From Sphingomonas sp. (GTDB taxonomy: Bacteria > Pseudomonadota > Alphaproteobacteria > Sphingomonadales > Sphingomonadaceae): DNA of 64,000 bases. Positions within the stretch are counted from its first letter, which is position 1. Each line of letters starts with the position of its first letter. The notes below the pieces were generated by a model. The model was given only the letters and a program-made list of their open reading frames with translations. It did no database searches and was not told the DNA's origin. The DNA lies in NCBI GenBank assembly GCA_017418975.1, contig JAFOMG010000017.1, positions 248,001 through 312,000 of the forward strand. The letters run 5' to 3'. Below, in pieces: positions 26,798 to 34,374 of the stretch. The translations under genes and the position numbers were made by a program.

Positions 26798-29701
26798 CTA
26801 CAACCCGATCCCACGCCCTCGTCCGAAGTCGATGCCGTGGTTGAACGCCAGTTCGGCTCCAAGCCTGCGCCCGGTGTCGATGGTGATACCCAACTCGACC
26901 TTGCGGGCGGCAAGGATCGATTCCATCTGCGGGTCGCGCTCGAGGCTCTTAGCCATGCCCGCCATTTCGCTGTGGATGGCCTTACGGCCCTGCATGTCGC
27001 CCGCCACATAGGCGCGCTCGGATTGCGCATGCAGCTTGTTCCAACGGTCCACAAACCGGTCGGCGCGGAGTTGGGGATTGGTGCGGATTTCGGTTTCGAG
27101 CTGCATCGCGCGAACGGCTCGACCAAGCGTCCCGCCCGCCGCCTCGCTCGCGAGCGAGGGGTCGCGCTTGTAGGCGCTCTCCATGTCGCGTGAAGCACCG
27201 TCGCGGAGCGCGTCGAGTCCCTTGCGAGCATCCTTGAGTTCGCCAACTTGGTCCGGATCGACCGGGCGCCCCTGCCGCTGCGCCGCGAAGATAGTGTCCA
27301 CCGCGCGGGCGTGACGCTCGACCGCACGCCGTCGAGCGACGCGGCCGTCCTGATCAGGTGATGGCGGTCGCTCGGGCACGCGCTGCTCGGGCAGCTTGCC
27401 GTCGAACAGGTCGCGTATCCGTTCGGGCACAATTTTGCGGATGACCTCGGTAACGCGCTCGCGGAACGTGATGCCGCGCCGCTCGGCGAACGCCCGTTCC
27501 GGCCCTGCGTCCCGTGCGTAATCGCTCGCCATGTCCTTGTCGCGCTCGCGCGACAAAGTGCGGACGAGCCTGCCCTGGTCGGCAAAATCATCTCGCCCGT
27601 AATACAGGTCCGCGCTGTCCCGGTGGCGCGACAGCGCGACATAGGCGGAATGGCTGTCCATGCCCGGCGTCGCCAGCACATGCGTGCGATCGACCGTCAT
27701 CCCCTGCGCCTTGTGGATCGTCGCGGCATAGCCGTGGTCGATTTGGTGGTAATCCTTCACGTCGAACGCGACAGAGCGGCCATCGTCGAGCTGCACCGCC
27801 ATGCGAACAGCGCTGGTGCTCTTCACGGTGCCAAGGGTGCCGTTCTTCACGCCAAGACCGCGCTCATTCTTCAGAAACATGATCCGGTCACCGGACGCGA
27901 AGTCGCGTGAGCCGCGCTCCGTGCCGATCGAGATGCCCTCGCCAAGCTGACCGGCAAGGCGGAGCCGTTCGCGCGCGGCAATATTGAGCGCCTGCACCTC
28001 GTCGCGGGTGTGCGTAAGGATGATGCGTGATGCGTCGGGATTGGCAGTGCGGTCGCGATCCCAGCGATCGACCAGCGCTTCGCGCGCGTCGTCTCGGGTC
28101 GCGGCGGCATGCACCGCTCCATGCTCCTGATAGGCGCCGATCGCCTCGCCGGTTCTTCCAGTCGCGAGCTGCCGCGTCGCGTCGCGCTGCCAGTCGTCAC
28201 GCTGTCGGCGAATGTCGGTGATCTCGACCGCGCCGTGTCGTTCAGCAACCGATCGGAACGCGGCGCCTGCCTCGATCGCCTGTAGCTGTTCGGGATCGCC
28301 GACCAACACCAGCTTGGCGCCACGCTTCTCGGCTTCGGAAACGATGCGCTCCATCTGGCGCGAACCGATCATCCCGGCCTCGTCGATCACCAGCACATGG
28401 TTCGACGTGAGCAAGTCGCGGCCCTGCCCCCATTGATGCTCGATGCTTGCGATCGTACGCGACGCAATGCCGGAACCGGCTTCAAGATTCTCGGCAGCGA
28501 TTCCGGACAGCGCGAGGCCTTGCACCTCGTAGCCAGCTCGCTCCCAAGCATCGCGCGCGACACCCAGCATCGCGGACTTGCCGGTGCCGGCATAGCCGAC
28601 GACTATCGCAAGATCGCGCGGCTGCACTATATGCGCGAGCGCGGCCCTCTGCTCCCCCCCGAGCACAAGGCCGCCACTCCCGGCGGTGTCAATGGCTCTG
28701 TCTACCGACGCTGCCGGGAGCCCATGCCCCGGTCGCCCGGCCAGCCGATCGACCGCGAGCTCTAGCCGCTGCTCGGTCTCGATCATGTCACGGCTGGTGA
28801 ACCGCTCCTCGCCGCGCCCGTCCTTGCCGAGCGCGACCAGTTCGGGCAAGCCGCGCACCGCGGCCATCACCCGGTCGAACTGATCCTTCCCCTCGCTATG
28901 CCGATGCGCGAACATGGCGAGGTCGCGCGTCGTGAACGTCGCCTGTGTCCGTGTGATCGCGTCGAGCGCGATCGTCGGCTCGGCGATGATCTTCTCGCCA
29001 TTGGCGCGAGCAATCGCGAGATGTTCTTCCGCGCGCTCCGATACGAGCCCCTGTTCGGCCATGCGCGCGGCGGCCGGACCGATCTTGTGCTGCGGTTCCA
29101 GCTCGATGCCCTGCGCGTCCAGCGACCGGTGATCGATCCGCACATCTATATCGAGTTCGGCGAGTCGCTGGTTGGCGTGTTCCGCCCAGCTCGCGCGCCA
29201 CTTCTCCAACAGGTCGGTGCGGTTCCAATCGCGGACCTTCGGCCCGAACCCGTCCTCGCCGACCTCGCGCATCGTCAGCATCACGTGAGCATGCGGCTTC
29301 GCGAGCCCGTCCGCGCCGATATCCCAATGGACATTGAGGTCGGCGATCATCCCGCGATCTACAAACTCTGATTGCACGAACTCCCGCGCCAGCTCGACGC
29401 CCTGCGCCTGGTTCAGCTCGCGCGGGATGGCGAACTCGATCTCGCGCGCGAGCTGCGCGTCGACCCGCTTCTCGGCGGCCTCGACCTCGTTCCACAGCTT
29501 TTCGCGGTCGGAGAGATGCTCCGGCGCGCCATCGGGCAGCATCATCTCGGAGTGGACGACGCCGGCCTTGTTCGAGAAGTCGTGGTGCCGGTCGAGCCGT
29601 TGGTCGTGCAGCCGCGAGGCCGAGCGGTACGCCGCCGAAGCTACCGCGCTCGAACCCGCGGCGCGGGAGATGACCTTGGCCGAGAAGTGGTAGATCGCCA
29701 T
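26798..29701 (-). CDS. traA: TraA-type conjugative relaxase/helicase (MobQ)
   Basis: A 967-residue bifunctional relaxase. The N-terminal MobA/MobL domain starts MAIYHFSAKVISRAAGSSAVASAAYR with a catalytic Tyr candidate at Y25, and the metal-binding histidines lie in NVHWDIG and KPHAHVMLTM (about H125, H137, H139). A RecD-like helicase follows: Walker A GYAGTGKS at 369-376, Walker B-type VLVIDEAGMIGS, and the UvrD-C motif GYAATIHKAQGMTVDRTHV. The C-terminal ~230 residues are charged and helical. It nicks oriT and unwinds the transferred strand. Typical Ti-plasmid-type TraA proteins are of similar or greater length. It is divergent from the TraC/TraD-like genes across oriT. Confidence 0.92.
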   Translation of the reverse strand: MAIYHFSAKVISRAAGSSAVASAAYRSASRLHDQRLDRHHDFSNKAGVVHSEMMLPDGAPEHLSDREKLWNEVEAAEKRVDAQLAREIEFAIPRELNQAQGVELAREFVQSEFVDRGMIADLNVHWDIGADGLAKPHAHVMLTMREVGEDGFGPKVRDWNRTDLLEKWRASWAEHANQRLAELDIDVRIDHRSLDAQGIELEPQHKIGPAAARMAEQGLVSERAEEHLAIARANGEKIIAEPTIALDAITRTQATFTTRDLAMFAHRHSEGKDQFDRVMAAVRGLPELVALGKDGRGEERFTSRDMIETEQRLELAVDRLAGRPGHGLPAASVDRAIDTAGSGGLVLGGEQRAALAHIVQPRDLAIVVGYAGTGKSAMLGVARDAWERAGYEVQGLALSGIAAENLEAGSGIASRTIASIEHQWGQGRDLLTSNHVLVIDEAGMIGSRQMERIVSEAEKRGAKLVLVGDPEQLQAIEAGAAFRSVAERHGAVEITDIRRQRDDWQRDATRQLATGRTGEAIGAYQEHGAVHAAATRDDAREALVDRWDRDRTANPDASRIILTHTRDEVQALNIAARERLRLAGQLGEGISIGTERGSRDFASGDRIMFLKNERGLGVKNGTLGTVKSTSAVRMAVQLDDGRSVAFDVKDYHQIDHGYAATIHKAQGMTVDRTHVLATPGMDSHSAYVALSRHRDSADLYYGRDDFADQGRLVRTLSRERDKDMASDYARDAGPERAFAERRGITFRERVTEVIRKIVPERIRDLFDGKLPEQRVPERPPSPDQDGRVARRRAVERHARAVDTIFAAQRQGRPVDPDQVGELKDARKGLDALRDGASRDMESAYKRDPSLASEAAGGTLGRAVRAMQLETEIRTNPQLRADRFVDRWNKLHAQSERAYVAGDMQGRKAIHSEMAGMAKSLERDPQMESILAARKVELGITIDTGRRLGAELAFNHGIDFGRGRGIGL

Positions 29702-29730
29702 TGCGGCAATCCACTTACACTACACAAGCG

Positions 29731-29760
29731 ACGTCGGCACGACGTATAAGCGCGCCCTCG
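29731..29760 (-). other. oriT: Origin of transfer (oriT), RSF1010/Ti (Q-type) pattern
   Basis: A 6-bp perfect inverted repeat, ACGTCG-GCA-CGACGT, followed directly by ATAAGCGCGCCCTCG. The ...TAAGYGCGCCCT core after a short inverted repeat is the hallmark of Q-type nic regions, the kind cut by MobQ relaxases. It lies between the divergent traA and traC-like genes, exactly where Ti-type systems have oriT. Confidence 0.78.
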
Positions 29761-29872
29761 AAAGAATTCATCTTTCTCGGGACACGTTCGTCCCACGATG
29801 TTTCACTGTATTTACGTTGATCGATGCAGTTACTAACTGAGACATATTCCGCAAGCAATTGAGGACGGTATC

Positions 29873-30193
29873 ATGCGTAAACCTCGCGACTATGATTCGG
29901 AGCTGAAGGCGCTCGGAGACAAGGCCAAGCAGCTCAAGGAGCGAAGGGTGCAGCAGCTGGGCGAGCTGGTCGCCGCCACCGGCGCGGACGCAATGCCAAT
30001 CGAACAGCTTGCGGGCGCGTTGCTCGGCGCAGTCGATACCACGGATTCCGCAACGAAGGAGGGTTGGCGCAAGCGCGGCGCGGCGTTCTTTCAAGGCTCG
30101 CGCCGGGCTGGCAGCGGCGCTCACCAAGATGCGCGCGGCGCTCAGGCGAGTGACGGCGGCGCGTCACCGGCTGAGCGCCAGGATCGCGCGTGA
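29873..30193 (+). CDS. TraC-like conjugal transfer accessory protein
   Basis: A 106-residue protein beginning MRKPRDYDSELKALGDKAKQLKERR, a basic and helical N-terminus followed by VQQLGELVAATGADAMPIEQLAGALL. This layout matches small accessory proteins (often named TraC or TraD) encoded next to oriT opposite traA in alphaproteobacterial Ti-type systems, thought to help the relaxase at oriT. ATG 29873 follows TTGAGGAC. Its end overlaps the next gene by about 65 bp in another frame. Confidence 0.72.
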   Translation: MRKPRDYDSELKALGDKAKQLKERRVQQLGELVAATGADAMPIEQLAGALLGAVDTTDSATKEGWRKRGAAFFQGSRRAGSGAHQDARGAQASDGGASPAERQDRA

Positions 30194-30425
30194 CGACAAG
30201 CGGGAATGGGTCGTGAAGCGCCGCGAGCGAACGCGCCAGCTGATCGAGCTGGGCGGCCTCGTCGCCAAGGCCGGGCTGATCGAACTCACCGATGACGATC
30301 GCGCCGTAATCTTCGGCCTGATGGTCGAAGGCGCGGCGACGTTGCGGGGCGAGCGTCGCGAAAGCGCGCTGGCGCTTTGGCGGCGTCGCGGTAGGCGGGC
30401 CTTCCATGCATTTTCGGGTGGATAG
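30129..30425 (+). CDS. TraD-like conjugal transfer accessory protein
   Basis: A 98-residue basic protein carrying RRERTRQLIELGGLVAKAGLIELTDDDRAVIFG, the conserved segment of short TraD proteins of Ti-type transfer systems. The start is uncertain: ATG 30129 overlaps the preceding gene by 65 bp, an earlier non-ATG start at 30009 would extend it to 138 residues. Its pairing with the TraC-like gene next to oriT and traA supports the transfer role. Confidence 0.68.
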   Translation: MRAALRRVTAARHRLSARIARDDKREWVVKRRERTRQLIELGGLVAKAGLIELTDDDRAVIFGLMVEGAATLRGERRESALALWRRRGRRAFHAFSGG

Positions 30426-30511
30426 ACTGTGAGTTTCTGAAGACATCATCGATAGAAACTGATCGTTAGCCTTGCCGCGCGACATTCCTGCATCAGCAGG
30501 GAGTCCATCAT

Positions 30512-30691
30512 ATGTCTTTCACAGAGGCCGAAAAGCGCAAATGGTACGCGGAACGCCGCTCTGGGCGCGATGTTCGCGAAGCGGAATCCGTACAAATGTC
30601 CGAAGTCTGCGGCCATTGCGGACAGCCGTTCCCTCGTGGAAATGGTGTAGTGACGGAAGACTTTTCCATTTGCGACGTATGCAACGACTAA
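30512..30691 (+). CDS. Small zinc-ribbon protein (59 residues)
   Basis: Begins MSFTEAEKRKWYAERRSGRD and ends with two CxxC knuckles, CGHCGQPFPRG and CDVCND, the layout of a four-Cys zinc ribbon. A good ribosome-binding site (GCAGGGAG, 9 nt before ATG) supports expression. The gene is between the tra genes and the nucleotidyltransferase. DNA-, RNA- or protein-binding adaptor roles are all possible. Confidence 0.68.
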   Translation: MSFTEAEKRKWYAERRSGRDVREAESVQMSEVCGHCGQPFPRGNGVVTEDFSICDVCND

Positions 30692-30732
30692 CGCCAGAGC
30701 GAGGTCAGCCTAACCATCACGCCGGGCTGCGC

Positions 30733-31638
30733 CTAAGCGCCGGCTTGAACCCGCAATTCCTCCAACCTCTCCTCGCAAAGCGTGACGACGATGGCCTGTA
30801 GCTGAGCGATCGATGCGAATAGCGCATTCAGATCCTCGATGGAGATCGCGTAGCTCGCTGAATAGCGCGCCTCGACATAGGCGCGCTTCAACCGTTCGAA
30901 CCGGGCACGGTCGATCTTCGTGCCGCGCGGCCACGCATTGACCAGCCGCGCGTCCTTGGCCTCTGCGAGCGAGCGCAGAAATTTGATGTTGTGCGAGCGC
31001 GGGAAGTAGAGCGTCCGCACCAGCAGAAAGCAGATGTAATATCGCTCGGTTGCTTGATGTAGCTCGAACGCAGCCTCGTTGGTCCAGCCCTTTTCGGTAT
31101 GGCTGACACCGGTCGCCAGATAGCGACCCGCGCTCTCAAACCAGTGGTCGAAGTATTCCTGCGCCATCCGATACGCGTCGGTCGCCGTGAGCGGCTTCGG
31201 CGCAGTCAGTGCGTGGTTCGGCAGCTCATAGAGCAGGACACCGTCACGGACAATGTCGACCCAGAAATACTCACCGCGCTCCAGCGACTGGTTCACCTCG
31301 TGCAGCGTGTGGACGATGATGTTGACCGGCCGCTGGACCGCGGGATCGTGGAGGATTTTGTCCTCCGCGATATACCAGTAATCTGCGATGTCGGTCAGGT
31401 CTTCGTGGCTGACGATGATCAGCAGGTCGAAGTCGGACTGATAGCCGTTCTCGGGCTCGTCGACCCAATCGTCGCGAGCATAGCTCCCAAACAGGATGAT
31501 CTTCAAAATCTTGCCGTTGCGCTTCCACGGCTGGGTCGCGGTCGAGATCGCACGCGCAAATTCTTCGAGCAGTATCTCCCGTACACGGTTCAGCTCGGCT
31601 TGCTGGCGCTCGGGAAGATGATCGAGTTCGGACTTCAT
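30733..31638 (-). CDS. Nucleotidyltransferase-HEPN fusion protein
   Basis: A 301-residue protein joining an N-terminal minimal nucleotidyltransferase domain (GSYARDDW at 51-58 and SDFDLLII with catalytic-type Asp pair at 69/71) to a C-terminal HEPN-like helical domain (AAFELHQATERYYICFLLVRTLYFPRSHNIKFLRSL). Separate MNT and HEPN proteins form toxin-antitoxin pairs in which the MNT AMPylates the HEPN RNase; single-chain fusions also occur in accessory regions. The usual R-x4-6-H RNase motif is not clearly met (R-x7-H seen), so toxicity is uncertain. ATG 31638 follows GGAGTGACAGCG; an earlier in-frame start at 31674 falls within a terminator hairpin. Confidence 0.78.
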   Translation of the reverse strand: MKSELDHLPERQQAELNRVREILLEEFARAISTATQPWKRNGKILKIILFGSYARDDWVDEPENGYQSDFDLLIIVSHEDLTDIADYWYIAEDKILHDPAVQRPVNIIVHTLHEVNQSLERGEYFWVDIVRDGVLLYELPNHALTAPKPLTATDAYRMAQEYFDHWFESAGRYLATGVSHTEKGWTNEAAFELHQATERYYICFLLVRTLYFPRSHNIKFLRSLAEAKDARLVNAWPRGTKIDRARFERLKRAYVEARYSASYAISIEDLNALFASIAQLQAIVVTLCEERLEELRVQAGA

Positions 31639-31672
31639 CGCTGTCACTCCTAACCCGTGGCACGGGAACCGC

Positions 31673-31704
31673 AAACCTCGCCGGGCCGAAGCCCGGCGAG
31701 GTTT
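31673..31704 (-). terminator. Strong terminator with UUCG tetraloop
   Basis: A perfect 14-bp stem AAACCTCGCCGGGC / GCCCGGCGAGGTTT. Read leftward the loop is TTCG closed by C-G, an especially stable tetraloop, and the stem ends in TTT. It lies 3 bp past the stop of the sigma-region-4 gene. Confidence 0.8.
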
Positions 31705-31707
31705 GGA

Positions 31708-31941
31708 TCAGCGGCGCCACCAGCGCCGGGGTTTCCGGTCCATGCGGCGGGAGATGCTGACGAGCGCCCTTGCAATCTCCCGCTCCACATCGCGAACGGT
31801 GAGCCCGGTGCGCTCGGCGATCTCGACATAGCTCATGTCGTCGAGCCGGGCGGCGAGGAAGATCTCGCGCCGCAACCGCGGCAGCTTGCGGACTGCGCCC
31901 TCCATCCGCTTCAAGGTCTCGGGATCAGGATCGTCGCTCAT
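31708..31941 (-). CDS. Sigma-70 region 4-like DNA-binding protein
   Basis: A 77-residue protein made of one sigma-region-4 helix-turn-helix: LPRLRREIFLAARLDDMSYVEIAERTGLTVRDVEREIARALVSI. It lacks region 2, so it cannot act as a complete sigma factor. Similar short proteins occur in alphaproteobacterial integrative elements and plasmids, probably as regulators. ATG 31941 follows AAGGAGAAAGGC. A strong terminator follows it and a hairpin-rich region precedes it. Confidence 0.75.
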   Translation of the reverse strand: MSDDPDPETLKRMEGAVRKLPRLRREIFLAARLDDMSYVEIAERTGLTVRDVEREIARALVSISRRMDRKPRRWWRR

Positions 31942-32012
31942 GCCTTTCTCCTTCTAAACCACCGCAACCGGCGCCGGAGTGGCGGGATGGGCGGCAGGAG
32001 CGGACCGGCAGT

Positions 32013-32292
32013 CCCGCCGACGGAGGCGGGCTGCACCTGCAAGGCCGCAGCGAAGCGGAGGACTTGGGGCTTGCCCCAAGTTGCGGCCCGCCGCGGCGGG
32101 ACTAGAGGGAGCGACGCCCATCCCGCCAGTTCGAGTGCCGGAGGCAAACGTCATCGCGCCAACGGCGCGATGCCCGCATGCGGAGCGCAGCTCCGCCCGC
32201 GTTATGGGATCGTCACCCGCATGGACCGAGACGTGGGAACCGCGACTCGGCGGCGCGAAGCGCCGTAGAGCCCGGTCATGCCGAAGGCATGA
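32013..32292. other. Array of seven short hairpins, no gene
   Basis: About 520 bp without a convincing gene (31942-32463) contain successive short-loop hairpins: 32013-32030 (CCCGCC, 6-nt loop), 32062-32081 (ACTTGGGGC, TT loop), 32087-32100 (CCCGCC, GC loop), 32152-32172 (CATCGCGCC, AAC loop), 32180-32196 (GCGGAGC, GCA loop), 32251-32265 (CGGCGC, GAA loop), 32276-32292 (TCATGCC, GAA loop). All arms are perfect. It may be a single-strand origin, a structured RNA or a partition or transfer-linked site; nothing shows which. Confidence 0.6.
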
Positions 32293-32332
32293 GACGCCAT
32301 GGGACGCGAGCCGCGATTCCTGCAACCTACGA

Positions 32333-32364
32333 AGGGGTACTCAATTGTGCCACAGAGTACCCCT
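32333..32364. promoter_or_regulatory. Perfect inverted repeat upstream of alpA-like gene
   Basis: AGGGGTACTC and GAGTACCCCT, 10-bp perfect arms with a 12-nt loop, 100 bp upstream of the AlpA-like start. It could be an operator for AlpA itself or another element regulator, or a transcription attenuator. Confidence 0.55.
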
Positions 32365-32463
32365 CTAGGGACTCTGGCCGCCACGCCTCTTGCATCCTGC
32401 CAAATCGCATCCTCATCGTCGCATGAGGGGCACAAACCGACGCAAGAAATGCAGGAGCATCCC

Positions 32464-32673
32464 ATGGCACCCGACACCCCCGACCGCATCCTTAGGATCA
32501 AGACGGTCCTCGAACGCACCGGCCTCAGCCGATCAACCCTGTACCGCAAGATTCAGAACGGCAGTTTCCCGAAGCAGATTGCGATCAGCACGCGGTGCGC
32601 GGGTTGGCGGGAATCGGCTATCAAGGATTGGATGCGCAATCCCATGTTCTATAGCGTGAACGATCCTCAGTAG
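32464..32673 (+). CDS. AlpA-family helix-turn-helix regulator / excisionase-like
   Basis: A 69-residue protein with the compact AlpA/MerR-like fold: RILRIKTVLERTGLSRSTLYRKIQNGSFPKQIAIS, then GWRESAIKDWMRN. AlpA proteins of P4-like elements activate the integrase or excision. ATG 32464 follows CAGGAGC. Its distance (28 kb) from the integrase at the right end is unusual but not unknown once cargo has been inserted between them. Confidence 0.82.
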   Translation: MAPDTPDRILRIKTVLERTGLSRSTLYRKIQNGSFPKQIAISTRCAGWRESAIKDWMRNPMFYSVNDPQ

Positions 32674-32808
32674 ATCGACCGCTTTGCGCCTCAATTGCAG
32701 TCGTTCAGTCCATCGGTCAGCTGGCCCGAAAGCCGCCGTCCATTCCCCCGGCCGAAGCGCGTCTTTAACAGCTGAACCTGGAGCGATTGCCGCCAGACCG
32801 CGTCGCGC

Positions 32809-34374
32809 TCAGCCGCCGCAATATTCCAATCGAAGGCGGTGCTTATCGATCTTGCCGGTAGCCGCGAGCGGCATCCGTTCGAGCCGAACAATAGCATCCG
32901 GCACCCACCAGGACGGAATCCGGCCACGCAATGGCGCCAGCAGATACTCGTCGTTGGTCGACGAATTGCCTTGCACTTCGACAAAGAGCACCGGTCGCTC
33001 GCCCCATTTCGGATCCGGGCGCGCCACCACGGCCGCAAGCGAGACCTCCGGAATCCCGCCCACCAGCGCTTCGATCTCCGCCGGATTAATCCACTCGCCG
33101 CCGGACTTGATCAAGTCCTTGGCGCGACCCGTGATGATCAGATTGCCGCGATCGTCGATCCGTGCGAGATCGCCGGTGGGAAACCAGCCATCGGCATCGG
33201 TCGCCGGTTCGTCATGACCGAAATAGCGTGCGATCACGGCGGCGCCGCGGACACGCAAATGCCCCTCGGCGTTGCGCTGATCGGCGAGCGGCTGCCCGTC
33301 CGCCTCAGTCAGGAGCAGGTCGACGCCGAGCTGCGGCCGGCCCGCCAGCGCCGCCGATCGGACCGGATCGCGGGCGGACATTAACGTGCCGCTCGGCGAA
33401 AGCTCCGTCATCCCCCAGCTGGTCTGCACAACCACGCCGAGCCGCTGTTCGATCCGCTCCATCAGCGACGGCGCGATCGGCGCGCCGCCTACGATGACGC
33501 GCTTCAGGCTCGGCACGTCGGCGCCTTCGGCTTCGAGATGTTCGAGCAACGTAACCCAGACAGTGGGGACTCCGGCGGCGATCGTCACGCGGGCCTCGTT
33601 GATCAGGTGCGCGAGGCTGGCGCCGTCCGAACGACGGCCGGGAAGCACCAGATTGCCGCCCGCCGCGGCGACGGCGAACGGAAGCCCCCAGGCATTGGCG
33701 TGGAACATCGGCACCACCACCAGCACATTGTCGGAAGCGGAGATCGCCATCATATCGGCCTGCAGCATCCGCATCGTGTGCAGGAAGCTCGATCGATGCG
33801 TGTAGGTCACGCCTTTGGGTGGCCCGGTGGTGCCCGACGTGAAGCAGAGGCTGCTTGGCGCCGTCTCCGCAAACTCGCCCCAGCGCGCCAGTTCCGTCTC
33901 GCTCGCCAGCATCGGTTCCAGCGCGCGGGGATCGCCGGGATCGCCATCGATGAGCATCAGCAGCAGCGCGCGCGGCGCGCGCGCGGCAATTTCCTCCGCC
34001 AGCACGGCAAGATCCGCGCTCGCGACAAGAATCCGCGCGCCCGATTGCCCCACCATATCCGCGAGCTCGGCGGCGGTCAGCCGTGGGTTGAGCGTGTGGC
34101 ATACCGCGCCGATGCCCATGATCGCGTACCAGAGTTCGACATGCGCGCGCGTGTTCCAGGCCAATGTCGCAACATGGTCGCCCGGGACGACCCCGAGCGC
34201 CTCGAGCAGTGCAGAGGCGCGCCGGCTGCGGTCGGCAAGCTCGGCATAGCCGATCCGATCGAGGCCGCCGTCCTCGCGCGCGCTAATAACCTGCGATTGC
34301 GGATGCCATTTGGCGGCATGGCTCGGGAATTTGTCGAGGGTCAACGCGAAATGCTGCATGTCGCCGTGGATCAT
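32809..34374 (-). CDS. AMP-dependent acyl-CoA ligase (module A)
   Basis: A 521-residue ANL-superfamily enzyme forming an acyl-CoA from a carboxylic acid, ATP and CoA. Motifs: LCFTSGTTGPPKGVTYTHRS (P-loop A3), SWGMTELSPSGT (A5), GWFPTGDLARID (A7), GRAKDLIKSGGEWINPAEIE (A8) and PLAATGKIDKHRLR (A10 Lys). Starts ATG 34374, overlapping the TGA of the esterase gene (ATGA). It is last in a five-gene leftward operon (TonB receptor, PHB-depolymerase-like esterase, MFS, esterase, ligase), fitting activation of an acid released by the esterases. Confidence 0.9.
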   Translation of the reverse strand: MIHGDMQHFALTLDKFPSHAAKWHPQSQVISAREDGGLDRIGYAELADRSRRASALLEALGVVPGDHVATLAWNTRAHVELWYAIMGIGAVCHTLNPRLTAAELADMVGQSGARILVASADLAVLAEEIAARAPRALLLMLIDGDPGDPRALEPMLASETELARWGEFAETAPSSLCFTSGTTGPPKGVTYTHRSSFLHTMRMLQADMMAISASDNVLVVVPMFHANAWGLPFAVAAAGGNLVLPGRRSDGASLAHLINEARVTIAAGVPTVWVTLLEHLEAEGADVPSLKRVIVGGAPIAPSLMERIEQRLGVVVQTSWGMTELSPSGTLMSARDPVRSAALAGRPQLGVDLLLTEADGQPLADQRNAEGHLRVRGAAVIARYFGHDEPATDADGWFPTGDLARIDDRGNLIITGRAKDLIKSGGEWINPAEIEALVGGIPEVSLAAVVARPDPKWGERPVLFVEVQGNSSTNDEYLLAPLRGRIPSWWVPDAIVRLERMPLAATGKIDKHRLRLEYCGG

